Below are positions 1-5,565 of a stretch of DNA of 5,780 bases, piece after piece. The position numbers and the translations under genes are program-made. Positions within the stretch are counted from its first letter, which is position 1. Every line of letters begins with the position of its first letter. The notes under the pieces were generated by a model. The model made no database searches. It was not told the DNA's origin and worked only from the letters and a program-made list of their open reading frames with translations. The stretch is from Citricoccus sp. WCRC_4 (GTDB lineage Bacteria > Actinomycetota > Actinomycetes > Actinomycetales > Micrococcaceae): NCBI GenBank assembly GCA_026645375.1, contig JAPFFX010000207.1, positions 1-5,780 on the forward strand, written 5' to 3'.

Positions 1-339
1 CAGGATGAGGCCCGCCATGAAGAGCGGGTAGGTGCCGAGGTAGAGCACGTCGGTGGGGTTCGGGGTGGGCACATCGCCGCCGTCGCCGTACAGCGCCCCC
101 CAGAGGAGCTCCGCGAGGGCGAAGAGCAGCAGCGCCGCGGCGAAGCACCACCACGCGTGGCGGGACGGGCTCGTCCGCCGGTGGCGGGCGCCCCACACGC
201 AGACGGCGCTCGAGGCGAGGATGAGACCGGCGGGGAGCCAGTCGTCGACGATCGGGAGGTCCGGCGCGTGGTCGCCGGCGGTGATCTGGTGGGCCGCCTC
301 CACGATCAGTCCGGCCAGCAGCACGGCCGCCACGGCCAT
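1..339 (-). other. Membrane-sensor-like region fused to GH13, resembling the N-terminus of an actinobacterial GGDEF/EAL protein (partial)
   Basis: Residues 467-579 of the fused frame share nothing with GH13. They contain about four hydrophobic segments: AVAAVLLAGLIV (468-479), WLPAGLILASSAVCVWGA (501-518), FAAALLLFALAELLWGALY (534-552) and VLYLGTYPLFMAGLIL (564-579, cut by the window edge). A short basic loop, RHRRTSPSRH, lies between the second and third. The string PTPNPTDVLYLGTYPLFMAGLIL-like pattern (P-[ST]-x-x-D-x-x-YL-x-x-YP-x-x-x-x-GL) is what I associate with the multi-helix sensor region ahead of GGDEF and EAL domains in actinobacteria, which make or break cyclic-di-GMP. No GGDEF or EAL domain is in the window, so this is recognition by resemblance only. 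Met467 (337-339) could be a start, but I see no TANNNT box or ribosome binding site before it, and such proteins usually have more sequence before the first helix. It may therefore be a gene fragment lacking its own 5' end. Confidence 0.6.
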
Positions 340-1737
340 GGGGATCCGGCAGCCATCCCGGCCCTTCTCGGCACCCTCGGTGCGGAAGAAGGTGGGGTCC
401 TGCCGCAGGGAGTCGTCCAGCTCGGTGTGCTCGGGCAGGCCCAGCTCGTCTCCCTGGTAGACGTAGGCGGAACCGGGCAGCCCCAGCTCGATCAGGGCGG
501 CTGCGCGGGCGCGCTTCCAGCCGAGGGCCTCGTCCGGCTGCTCGTCCTCGGCGCCGATCCCGGAGGGGTAGCGGGTGGGATCGGTCAGCCCGAAGCGGGA
601 GGCGTGGCGGACCGTGTCGTGGTTGGACAGCACCCAGGTGTTCGGCGCGCCCACCTTGTCCGCCTCCTCCACGGAGACCGTGATGGCGTCCGAGAGCCGG
701 ACGGCGTCCCAGCCGGCCATCAGGAAGGTGAAGTTGAACGCCTGGTGCATCTCGCCCGGGCGGACATAGCGGAAGAGCCGCTCCAGCGGGGCCACCCAGG
801 CCTCGGCCACCAGCACCGGGTCGTGGTCGTATTCCGCGAGCACCCCGTTCCAGGAGCGGTAGATCTCGTGGACGCCCTCCTGGTCGTGGTACGGGACCGG
901 GTGGGAGTGGTCCCGCGGGTTCTCCTCGGCGTGGCCGGAGACGTCCATCCCGTCATCGGTGCTCGGCGCCGCGGGGGCCAGGCCGGCGTCCGTGACCATG
1001 CCGGGACGTTCGGCGTGGTCCGGCAGGCCCTCGGCCTTGACCAGCCCGTGGGCCACGTCCACCCGGAACCCGTCCACCCCCCGGTCCAGCCAGAACCGCA
1101 GGATGTCCTCGAACTCGTCCCTGACCTCAGGGTTCTCCCAGTTCAGGTCCGGCTGGGAGGAGTCGAACAGGTGCAGGTACCAGTCCCCGGGCGTGCCGTC
1201 CGGGTTCGTGGTGCGTGTCCAGGCCTGCCCGCCGAAGGTGGACTGCCAGTTGTTCGGCGGCTCCGAGCCGTCGACCCCGGCCCCGGGGCGGAACATGTAC
1301 CGGTCCCGGGCCGTGCGGCCCTCCTCCGTGGCCGGGTCGGTCGCCAGTGCCTCGACGAACCAGGGGTGGGCCGAGGACGTGTGGTTGGGGACCAGGTCCA
1401 CGATGATGCGCAGTCCGGCCTCGTGGGCGGCGTCGATCAGGGCGTCGGCGTCCGCCAGGGTGCCGAAGAGCGGGTCCACGTCCCGGTAGTCGGCGACGTC
1501 GTAGCCACCGTCCTTCTGCGGGGAGACATAGAACGGGGACAGCCAGACGGCGTCCACCCCGAGCTGCTGCAGGTAGGGCAGCTTCGCCGTCACGCCGGCC
1601 AGGTCACCCATGCCGTTGCCATCCGCGTCCGCGAAGGAGCGGGGATAGACCTGGTAGATCACGGCGTCCACCCACCAGGGGTTCTGCGGACGGTTGCGGG
1701 CTTCGGACGGAGGAGTGCTCAGGGGTCCCGTGGTCAT
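1..1737 (-). pseudogene. GH13 alpha-glucosidase, C-terminally truncated and joined in frame to a membrane segment (partial at window edge)
   Basis: The reading frame starts at ATG 1735-1737 and runs to base 1 with no stop (579 codons, open). Residues 1-466 are a glycoside hydrolase family 13 alpha-glucosidase/oligo-1,6-glucosidase, a cytoplasmic enzyme that releases glucose from short alpha-glucans. Visible landmarks are VIYQVYPRSF (26-35), DLVPNH (114-119), GFRVDVAH with nucleophile D227, VAEAW with acid/base E312, LSNHD with D374, YQGDELGL (427-434) and RDGCRIP (460-466). Val228 after the nucleophile is the residue linked to alpha-1,6 acceptance in related enzymes. Family members are usually about 550-600 residues: after RDGCR-[IV]-P they continue with a PW motif, the end of the (beta/alpha)8 barrel and a beta-sandwich C domain. 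None of that is present; from residue 467 the sequence is membrane-like. I therefore regard the hydrolase as broken, or the join as an artefact. It is transcribed away from the DUF gene upstream, from its own predicted promoter. GH13 identity is certain; specificity is inferred. Confidence 0.85.
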
Positions 1738-1749
1738 GGGCCCAGCCTA
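1738..1749 (-). promoter_or_regulatory. Predicted leaderless promoter -10 (TAGGCT) of the GH13 gene
   Basis: Read on the minus strand, TAGGCT (1749-1744) is followed by GGGCCC and then directly by the ATG at 1737. The hexamer fits the actinobacterial -10 pattern TANNNT. The 6-nt gap would put transcription initiation on the A of the start codon. There is no purine-rich Shine-Dalgarno sequence. No convincing -35 box is visible. The same 16 nt, CTAGGCTGGGCCCATG, recurs at nadE. Confidence 0.6.
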
Positions 1750-1780
1750 GTGGTCCACGGTTTCCGGGGCAGGGGGCGGA

Positions 1781-1814
1781 TCCGCCACTCCTCGTCCGCC
1801 ACTCCTCGTCCGCC
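1781..1814. repeat. 14-bp tandem repeat, about 2.4 copies, overlapping a 12-bp palindrome
   Basis: TCCGCCACTCCTCG occurs at 1781-1794 and again at 1795-1808, followed by a partial TCCGCC at 1809-1814. A perfect palindrome, GGCGGATCCGCC (1775-1786), overlaps the first copy. Both lie in the 97-nt gap between the DUF gene stop (1835) and the GH13 start (1737). The palindrome is about 38-49 nt upstream of the GH13 start, just beyond where a -35 box would be. It could be an operator for a sugar-responsive regulator, part of a terminator for the upstream gene, or replication-slippage noise. The repeat itself is certain; a function is not shown. Confidence 0.6.
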
Positions 1815-1834
1815 GCGCCCCGCCCGGCGGTGGC

Positions 1835-2701
1835 TCAGCTGGCGCGGCCGAGCTGCCGCACGGGCAGCCACCGCCGCACCATGCGGTGGTTCGCGACGAC
1901 GGCAGCCTCCTGGTCGCCGTCCTCCAGCGCCTCGAGCGCGGTGCGGACGTCGAAGGGGGAGTCGTCCGGCCAGACCAGCCGGGCCAGGCCGCCGTAGTCC
2001 AGTTCCACCATGGAATCCGGGTGGAAGGACTCCAGCCAGGCCACGAGGATGGTCAGGTCGTTCAGCAGGTCCATGTCCGGCGCGTGCAGGGAGAGCACGA
2101 CGGCGGCCCGCCGGGCCCGCTCGAGGGCGAGGGCGAGCGGGACGGTGATCCGCACCGTCCGGACGACGCCCGCGTCGAAGGAGCCCCCGGCCTGGGCCGG
2201 TGCGGAACCGGGGTCCGTCTCGACCTCGATGGTGTCGTCCTCGTGGACGAGGGCGAACCAGGACGCCGGCACGCCCCAGACGGCGGTCCGGGTGTGCACG
2301 TGCCGCAGCTCCTCGGGGCCGTCCGCCTCCAGGTGCTCGGCGAGGCGTTCCAGGTTGGCCCGTCGGGCCGCCTCCGGAACCACCAGGTTGAAGGTCTGCG
2401 GACGCATCGACTCCGCGAGTTGCTCAGCGGACAATTCACAGCGCAACGCCATCTCGTCCGGGCAGAAGTACTCCGAGACGGGGCCGTCCGCCGGCCCGGG
2501 CACCTGCAGCACGCGGACCAGGTCCGATCCGTGGGGGAACGGGTCGGTGACGTCGCGCAGCAGCCGACGCCACGCCCGTCGGGACGCCTCCTCCTCCGCC
2601 GCCTCACGCGTGCGGTGACGGACGCGCAGGAACCCGGCCTGGACGGTATCGGGAAACGCGGCGAGGGGCTGGTAGACGCGCAGCTCGGACTGGTATTCCA
2701 T
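1835..2701 (-). CDS. Conserved actinobacterial protein of unknown function (DUF8083-like)
   Basis: This 288-residue soluble protein has no signal peptide or membrane helix. It starts at ATG 2699-2701. I recognise the pattern of a conserved actinobacterial hypothetical family, which I believe is DUF8083: an N-terminal LRVYQPLAAFP (7-17), a central VWGVPASWFALV (141-152), and the most characteristic block, WLESFHPDSMVELDYGGLA (222-240), near the end. No catalytic motif is evident. The family name comes from memory and may be wrong; the protein is clearly real from its codon bias and motif pattern. The start lies 9 nt after the xthA stop, with no TANNNT box and only a weak G-rich stretch before it. 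It is therefore most likely co-transcribed with, and perhaps translationally coupled to, xthA. That linkage is the only functional hint, and it does not establish a repair role. Confidence 0.8.
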   Translation of the reverse strand: MEYQSELRVYQPLAAFPDTVQAGFLRVRHRTREAAEEEASRRAWRRLLRDVTDPFPHGSDLVRVLQVPGPADGPVSEYFCPDEMALRCELSAEQLAESMRPQTFNLVVPEAARRANLERLAEHLEADGPEELRHVHTRTAVWGVPASWFALVHEDDTIEVETDPGSAPAQAGGSFDAGVVRTVRITVPLALALERARRAAVVLSLHAPDMDLLNDLTILVAWLESFHPDSMVELDYGGLARLVWPDDSPFDVRTALEALEDGDQEAAVVANHRMVRRWLPVRQLGRAS

Positions 2702-2710
2702 GGGCCCGGC

Positions 2711-3541
2711 TCAGGCCCCCGCGGCCGGGCCGAGCTCCACGACCACGGGGGCGTGGTCCGAGGCACCCTTGCCCTTGCGCTCGTCGCGGTCGATCCACGC
2801 GTCCGTGACGGAGGTGGCCAGGGCGGGAGAGGCGAGCACGAAGTCGATGCGCATGCCCTCCTTCTTGGGGAACCGCAGCTGCTTGTAGTCCCAGTACGTG
2901 TAGACCCCCGGGCCCGGGTGGCGGGGACGGACCACGTCCTGGAAGCCGGCCTCCTCGAAGGCGTGGAACGCGGCGCGCTCGGCGGGGGAGACGTGGGTCA
3001 GCCCCTCGTCCAGGAAGAACTGCATGTCCCAGACGTCCTCGTCCCGCGGGGCGATGTTCCAGTCCCCGGTCAGGGCCAGGCGGAGCGCCGGATCCTCCGC
3101 GACCGCGCCCACCGCGTGCTCGCGGAGCACGTCCAGCCAGTGCAGCTTGTAGGCCATGTGCTCGTCCTCGAGGGCGCGGCCGTTGGGGACGTAGAGGGAC
3201 CAGATCCGCAGGGCGTCCTCACCCTCGCCCACGGTGGCGGCGATCGCCCGGGCCTCCTGGACGGCGTCCACTCCGCCCTTGCCGAACTCCGGCTGGCCCA
3301 TGAAGGTCCGCTCCACGTCCGCCAGGCCCACGCGCGAGGCGATGGCCACCCCGTTCCACTGGGAGAAGCCGAAGTGCGCCACCTCGTAGTCCATGCGCTC
3401 GAAGAGCTCCCACGGGAAGTTCTCGTCCTTGCACTTGGTCTCCTGGATGGCCAGGACGTCCACGTCCGTGCGCTCGAGCCAGGACTCCACGCGGTCGGCA
3501 CGGGCACGGAGGGAGTTCACATTCCAGGTCGCGATCTTCAC
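2711..3541 (-). CDS. xthA: Exodeoxyribonuclease III (AP endonuclease)
   Basis: This 276-residue protein belongs to the exonuclease III family. It cuts DNA 5' to abasic sites in base excision repair and removes 3'-blocked ends using a divalent metal. The full active-site set is visible: N7 in WNVNS, E34 in QETK, Y117 in LYVPNG, D160 and N162 in GDWN, W217 in the TYWDYK segment, D233 in MRIDF, and D262/H263 in the terminal SDHAP motif. Length and spacing match E. coli Xth (N7, E34, Y109, D151, N153, D229, H259). The start is GTG (3539-3541), chosen because MKIATWNVNS is the normal beginning of the family. A TAGGCT box 8 nt upstream suggests a leaderless or near-leaderless mRNA. The nadE stop is 48 nt upstream, and the DUF gene follows after 9 nt. 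Nothing looks degraded. Confidence 0.95.
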   Translation of the reverse strand: MKIATWNVNSLRARADRVESWLERTDVDVLAIQETKCKDENFPWELFERMDYEVAHFGFSQWNGVAIASRVGLADVERTFMGQPEFGKGGVDAVQEARAIAATVGEGEDALRIWSLYVPNGRALEDEHMAYKLHWLDVLREHAVGAVAEDPALRLALTGDWNIAPRDEDVWDMQFFLDEGLTHVSPAERAAFHAFEEAGFQDVVRPRHPGPGVYTYWDYKQLRFPKKEGMRIDFVLASPALATSVTDAWIDRDERKGKGASDHAPVVVELGPAAGA

Positions 3542-3555
3542 CCAGCCAGCCTAAC
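3542..3555 (-). promoter_or_regulatory. Predicted -10 (TAGGCT) of xthA, near-leaderless
   Basis: On the minus strand TAGGCT (3555-3550) is separated by 8 nt (GGCTGGGT) from the GTG start of xthA. The hexamer is identical to those of GH13 and nadE, but the spacer is two bases longer. Transcription may begin at the GTG or one or two bases before it. No Shine-Dalgarno sequence of normal strength and position is present. It lies in the 48-nt gap after nadE, so xthA is likely transcribed at least partly from its own promoter. Confidence 0.5.
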
Positions 3556-3589
3556 CAAGACCCTTCGCGACGGGTGCTTCCGGCCGGGT

Positions 3590-4417
3590 TCAGTCCTGGC
3601 GCCACCACGAGTCGAGGATGGAGACCGGCGTGGTCCGCTTGTGGCGGGACCGCAGGTAGACCTGCTCCAGCTTCTCCGCTGCGTCGGTGGGAACCACCCT
3701 GCCCTCGAGGTAGTCATCGATCACGTCGTAGCTCAGCCCGAGCTCGGCCTCATCGGTCTGCCCGGGCTTGTCGTCCAGCAGGTCCGCGGTGGGGACCTTC
3801 GCCCAGAGCCGCTCCTCGGCGCCCAGGTGCTTCAGCAGTTGCCGGTTCTGCCGCTTGTTCAGGCCGAACAGGGGCAGCACGTCGGCCGCGCCGTCCCCGA
3901 ACTTGGTGAAGAAACCGGTCACGGACTCGGCGCCGTGGTCGGTGCCGATCACCAGCAGTCCGTGTGCACCGGCGATGGCGTACTGGGCCACCATGCGCAC
4001 CCGGGCCTTGACGTTGCCCTTGTTGAAATCGGTGATCGGCTCCCCGGTGGCGGCGGTGAACTCACTCTCGAAGCCATCCACGGCAGCCGCGATGTCGAAC
4101 GTGGTCTCCGCGTCACCGTCGATGAAGTCCAGGGCGGCCTGGGCGTCGTCCTCGTCATGCTGGACGTTGTAGGGGAGCCGGACGGGGACGAACTCGGCTT
4201 GGATGCCCTCGGCGCGCAGTCCCTCGACGGCCAGCTGGGCGAGCCGGCCGGCCAGCGTGGAGTCGAGTCCGCCCGAGATGCCCAGGACGAATCCCCTCGC
4301 GCCGCTGGCCCGCAGGTAGTCCTGCAGGAACTGGACACGTGCGGCCGCCTCGGCGGCTGGATCGATCTCCGGCTTGACGCCGAACTCGGCAATGATGGCC
4401 TTCTGCATTTCGCGCAT
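3590..4417 (-). CDS. nadE: NH3-dependent NAD+ synthetase
   Basis: This 275-residue cytoplasmic enzyme catalyses the last step of NAD biosynthesis: nicotinate adenine dinucleotide (NaAD) plus ATP and ammonia to NAD, via an adenylated intermediate. The N-type ATP pyrophosphatase loop is GISGGLDST (46-54, core SGGLDS 48-53). Further family blocks are FNKGNVKARVRMVAQY (131-146), GTDHGAESVTGF (158-169), TKFGDGAADVLPL (171-183), GLNKRQ (185-190), PTADLLDDKPGQTDE (209-223) and the terminal HKRTTP (259-264). No nitrilase/glutaminase domain is present, so it is the short ammonia-using type, with the same length as E. coli NadE. The start at ATG 4415-4417 sits 6 nt after a TAGGCT box; Met4 (4406-4408) is an alternative. 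The gene begins 21 nt after the marR stop, and its predicted -35 zone lies in the end of marR. Confidence 0.96.
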   Translation of the reverse strand: MREMQKAIIAEFGVKPEIDPAAEAAARVQFLQDYLRASGARGFVLGISGGLDSTLAGRLAQLAVEGLRAEGIQAEFVPVRLPYNVQHDEDDAQAALDFIDGDAETTFDIAAAVDGFESEFTAATGEPITDFNKGNVKARVRMVAQYAIAGAHGLLVIGTDHGAESVTGFFTKFGDGAADVLPLFGLNKRQNRQLLKHLGAEERLWAKVPTADLLDDKPGQTDEAELGLSYDVIDDYLEGRVVPTDAAEKLEQVYLRSRHKRTTPVSILDSWWRQD

Positions 4418-4429
4418 GGGCCCAGCCTA
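4418..4429 (-). promoter_or_regulatory. Predicted leaderless promoter -10 (TAGGCT) of nadE
   Basis: On the minus strand TAGGCT (4429-4424), then GGGCCC, then ATG at 4417: the same hexamer, spacer and start codon as at the GH13 gene. The 6-nt gap places initiation on the start codon itself. It fills most of the 21-nt gap between marR and nadE, so nadE need not depend on read-through from marR. Confidence 0.6.
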
Positions 4430-4438
4430 GGGGCGGGT

Positions 4439-4906
4439 TCAGGTGCGCGACCAGCCGAGATTCCGCGCCATGGTCTGCAACGCGGTCATCACGGTCTCGT
4501 ACTGCTCCTCGTCCAGGCCCTCGGTGATGTCGGCCCGCATCTCCTCGACCACGGCGGCCACGCGCTCCCCGCTCGTGCGTCCGGTGCTCGTGAGGGTGTA
4601 GAGATCGCCCTCGACCACGAGCCAGCCGGACTCCACCAGCTCGTCCAGGTTCTCCTTCACCGTCCGCGGGCCCTCGTCCGACCCGGCCACGGACGGCGGC
4701 AGCACGTGCCCGAGTTCCTCGGCGGACTGCGGGCGGGAGGTCAGGGCGTTCATCAGCTGCCACTGGGCCCGGGTCAGGCCGTGTTCGGCCAGCGACTCGT
4801 TGACGCGCTGGGTGAGGAGCGTGTCCACCATGTTGAGCCAGTAGCTGAGCAACTGTTCGGTGGGACGGTCCGACAGGGGTTCCTGGGGAGGCTGGGGATC
4901 GCTCAT
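4439..4906 (-). CDS. MarR-family winged-helix transcriptional regulator
   Basis: This 155-residue protein has the MarR layout. An N-terminal dimerisation helix (about 15-40) leads into LTRAQWQLMNAL (44-55), which begins the DNA-binding domain. A helix-turn-helix with the recognition helix near RTVKENLDELVESGW (81-95) follows, then a short beta wing, LVVEGDLYTLTSTGR (96-110). C-terminal dimerisation helices run from about 111 to 150. MarR dimers bind imperfect palindromes in promoters and are usually released by small ligands; the ligand here cannot be inferred. The N-terminal PQPPQEP tail is probably disordered. It is divergent from pyrE across 46 nt, so autorepression with an effect on pyrE is possible. 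I see no clear MarR-type palindrome there. The start (ATG 4904-4906) is supported by a TAGGGT box 6 nt upstream. Confidence 0.88.
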   Translation of the reverse strand: MSDPQPPQEPLSDRPTEQLLSYWLNMVDTLLTQRVNESLAEHGLTRAQWQLMNALTSRPQSAEELGHVLPPSVAGSDEGPRTVKENLDELVESGWLVVEGDLYTLTSTGRTSGERVAAVVEEMRADITEGLDEEQYETVMTALQTMARNLGWSRT

Positions 4907-4918
4907 GACACCACCCTA
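4907..4918 (-). promoter_or_regulatory. Predicted leaderless promoter -10 (TAGGGT) of marR
   Basis: On the minus strand TAGGGT (4918-4913) is followed by GGTGTC and the ATG at 4906. The 6-nt spacing again predicts initiation on the start codon. It lies back to back with the pyrE -10, and the two hexamers are only 21 nt apart. Each -35 zone therefore overlaps the other promoter, and simultaneous occupancy by two RNA polymerases looks sterically difficult. Confidence 0.55.
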
Positions 4919-4939
4919 GGAGGGGTCCGGCCGAGAATC

Positions 4940-4952
4940 TAGGATGGACGGC
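4940..4952 (+). promoter_or_regulatory. Predicted leaderless promoter -10 (TAGGAT) of pyrE
   Basis: TAGGAT (4940-4945) is followed by 7 nt (GGACGGC) and ATG at 4953. The hexamer overlaps an earlier in-frame ATG at 4944-4946, which therefore probably would not be in the transcript. This decides the start in favour of 4953. The sequence CTAGGANGG appears both here (4939-4947) and at 4916-4924, as a direct repeat with 23-bp periodicity. Confidence 0.55.
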
Positions 4953-5555
4953 ATGACTACTCAGACCCCGGATTCCCCCGCCGCCCGCTCGGCGGACCAG
5001 AAGGCGCAGGACCGCGCCCGGTTGCTCGAGCTCATCCAGGAACTGGCCGTCGTCCGGGGCCGCGTCACGCTGTCCTCCGGGCAGGAGGCCGACTACTACA
5101 TCGACCTGCGCCGGGTCACCCTGCACCACGAGGCCGCACCGTTGGTCGGCCGCGTCATGCTCGACCTGCTGGACGGGGCCGGCGTCGGGTTCAGCGCCGC
5201 GGGCGGGCTGACCATGGGGGCCGATCCGGTCGGCACCGCGATCCTGCACGAGGCCGGCCGGCAGGGCCGGGACGTCGACGCGTTCGTGGTGCGCAAGGCC
5301 CAGAAGTCCTACGGGATGGGCCGCCAGGTCGAAGGTCCCGCCGTGGAGGGCCGGGACGTCGTGGTGCTCGAGGACACCTCGACCACCGGTGGCTCCGCCC
5401 TGACCGCCGTGGAGGGCGTCCGCGCCGCCGGCGGCACCGTGAAGGCCGTGGCCGTGATCGTGGACCGTTCCACCGGCGCCGCCGAGCGGATCGAGTCCGA
5501 GGCCGGTGTGCCCTACCTCTTCGCCTTCGGCAAGGACGAGCTGGGCCTCGACTGA
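4953..5555 (+). CDS. pyrE: Orotate phosphoribosyltransferase
   Basis: This 200-residue type I phosphoribosyltransferase converts orotate and PRPP to orotidine 5'-monophosphate, the fifth step of pyrimidine synthesis. The signature PRPP-binding motif is VVVLEDTSTTGGS (136-148). Also visible are VTLSSGQEADYYIDLR (38-53) near the active site, GLTMGADPVG (85-94), and the catalytic flexible loop RKAQKSYGMG (114-123). By position, R114, K115 and K118 correspond to E. coli R99, K100 and K103. The residue equivalent to H105 is Tyr120; I believe this variant occurs in related Micrococcales, so it is not taken as damage. The start is placed at ATG 4953, giving MTTQTPDS, because the upstream ATG at 4944 lies inside the predicted -10 hexamer. 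Using 4944 would add three residues. It is a single gene here, not next to other pyr genes. Confidence 0.95.
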   Translation: MTTQTPDSPAARSADQKAQDRARLLELIQELAVVRGRVTLSSGQEADYYIDLRRVTLHHEAAPLVGRVMLDLLDGAGVGFSAAGGLTMGADPVGTAILHEAGRQGRDVDAFVVRKAQKSYGMGRQVEGPAVEGRDVVVLEDTSTTGGSALTAVEGVRAAGGTVKAVAVIVDRSTGAAERIESEAGVPYLFAFGKDELGLD

Positions 5556-5565
5556 CGGCGCGTGA

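Noticed and set aside
157..2148. A 663-codon open frame on the plus strand antisense to the GH13 gene
   Set aside because: Same GC-driven shadow effect; no domain pattern, and the opposite strand carries all GH13 catalytic motifs.
2429..2444. A short stretch in the DUF gene (GCGGACAATTCACAGC) resembling the end of a lac operator
   Set aside because: It is inside a coding region, lacks the symmetric other half, and is explained by the codons of the protein.
3550..3590. Possible hairpin (ACCC...GGGT and CCGGCCGG) between nadE and xthA as a terminator
   Set aside because: The stems are short and mismatched with no T-run after them; chance pairing is expected in DNA this GC-rich.
1886..4942. 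A 1018-codon open frame on the plus strand antisense to the DUF gene, xthA, nadE and marR
   Set aside because: Its length comes from very GC-rich codons on the opposite strand. The product is low-complexity G/V/R/H-rich with no recognisable domain, and every gene opposite it has clear family motifs.
4944..4952. ATG 4944 as the pyrE start
   Set aside because: It overlaps the TAGGAT -10 hexamer, so it would probably not be transcribed; ATG 4953 is at the right distance and gives a typical MTTQTPDS beginning.
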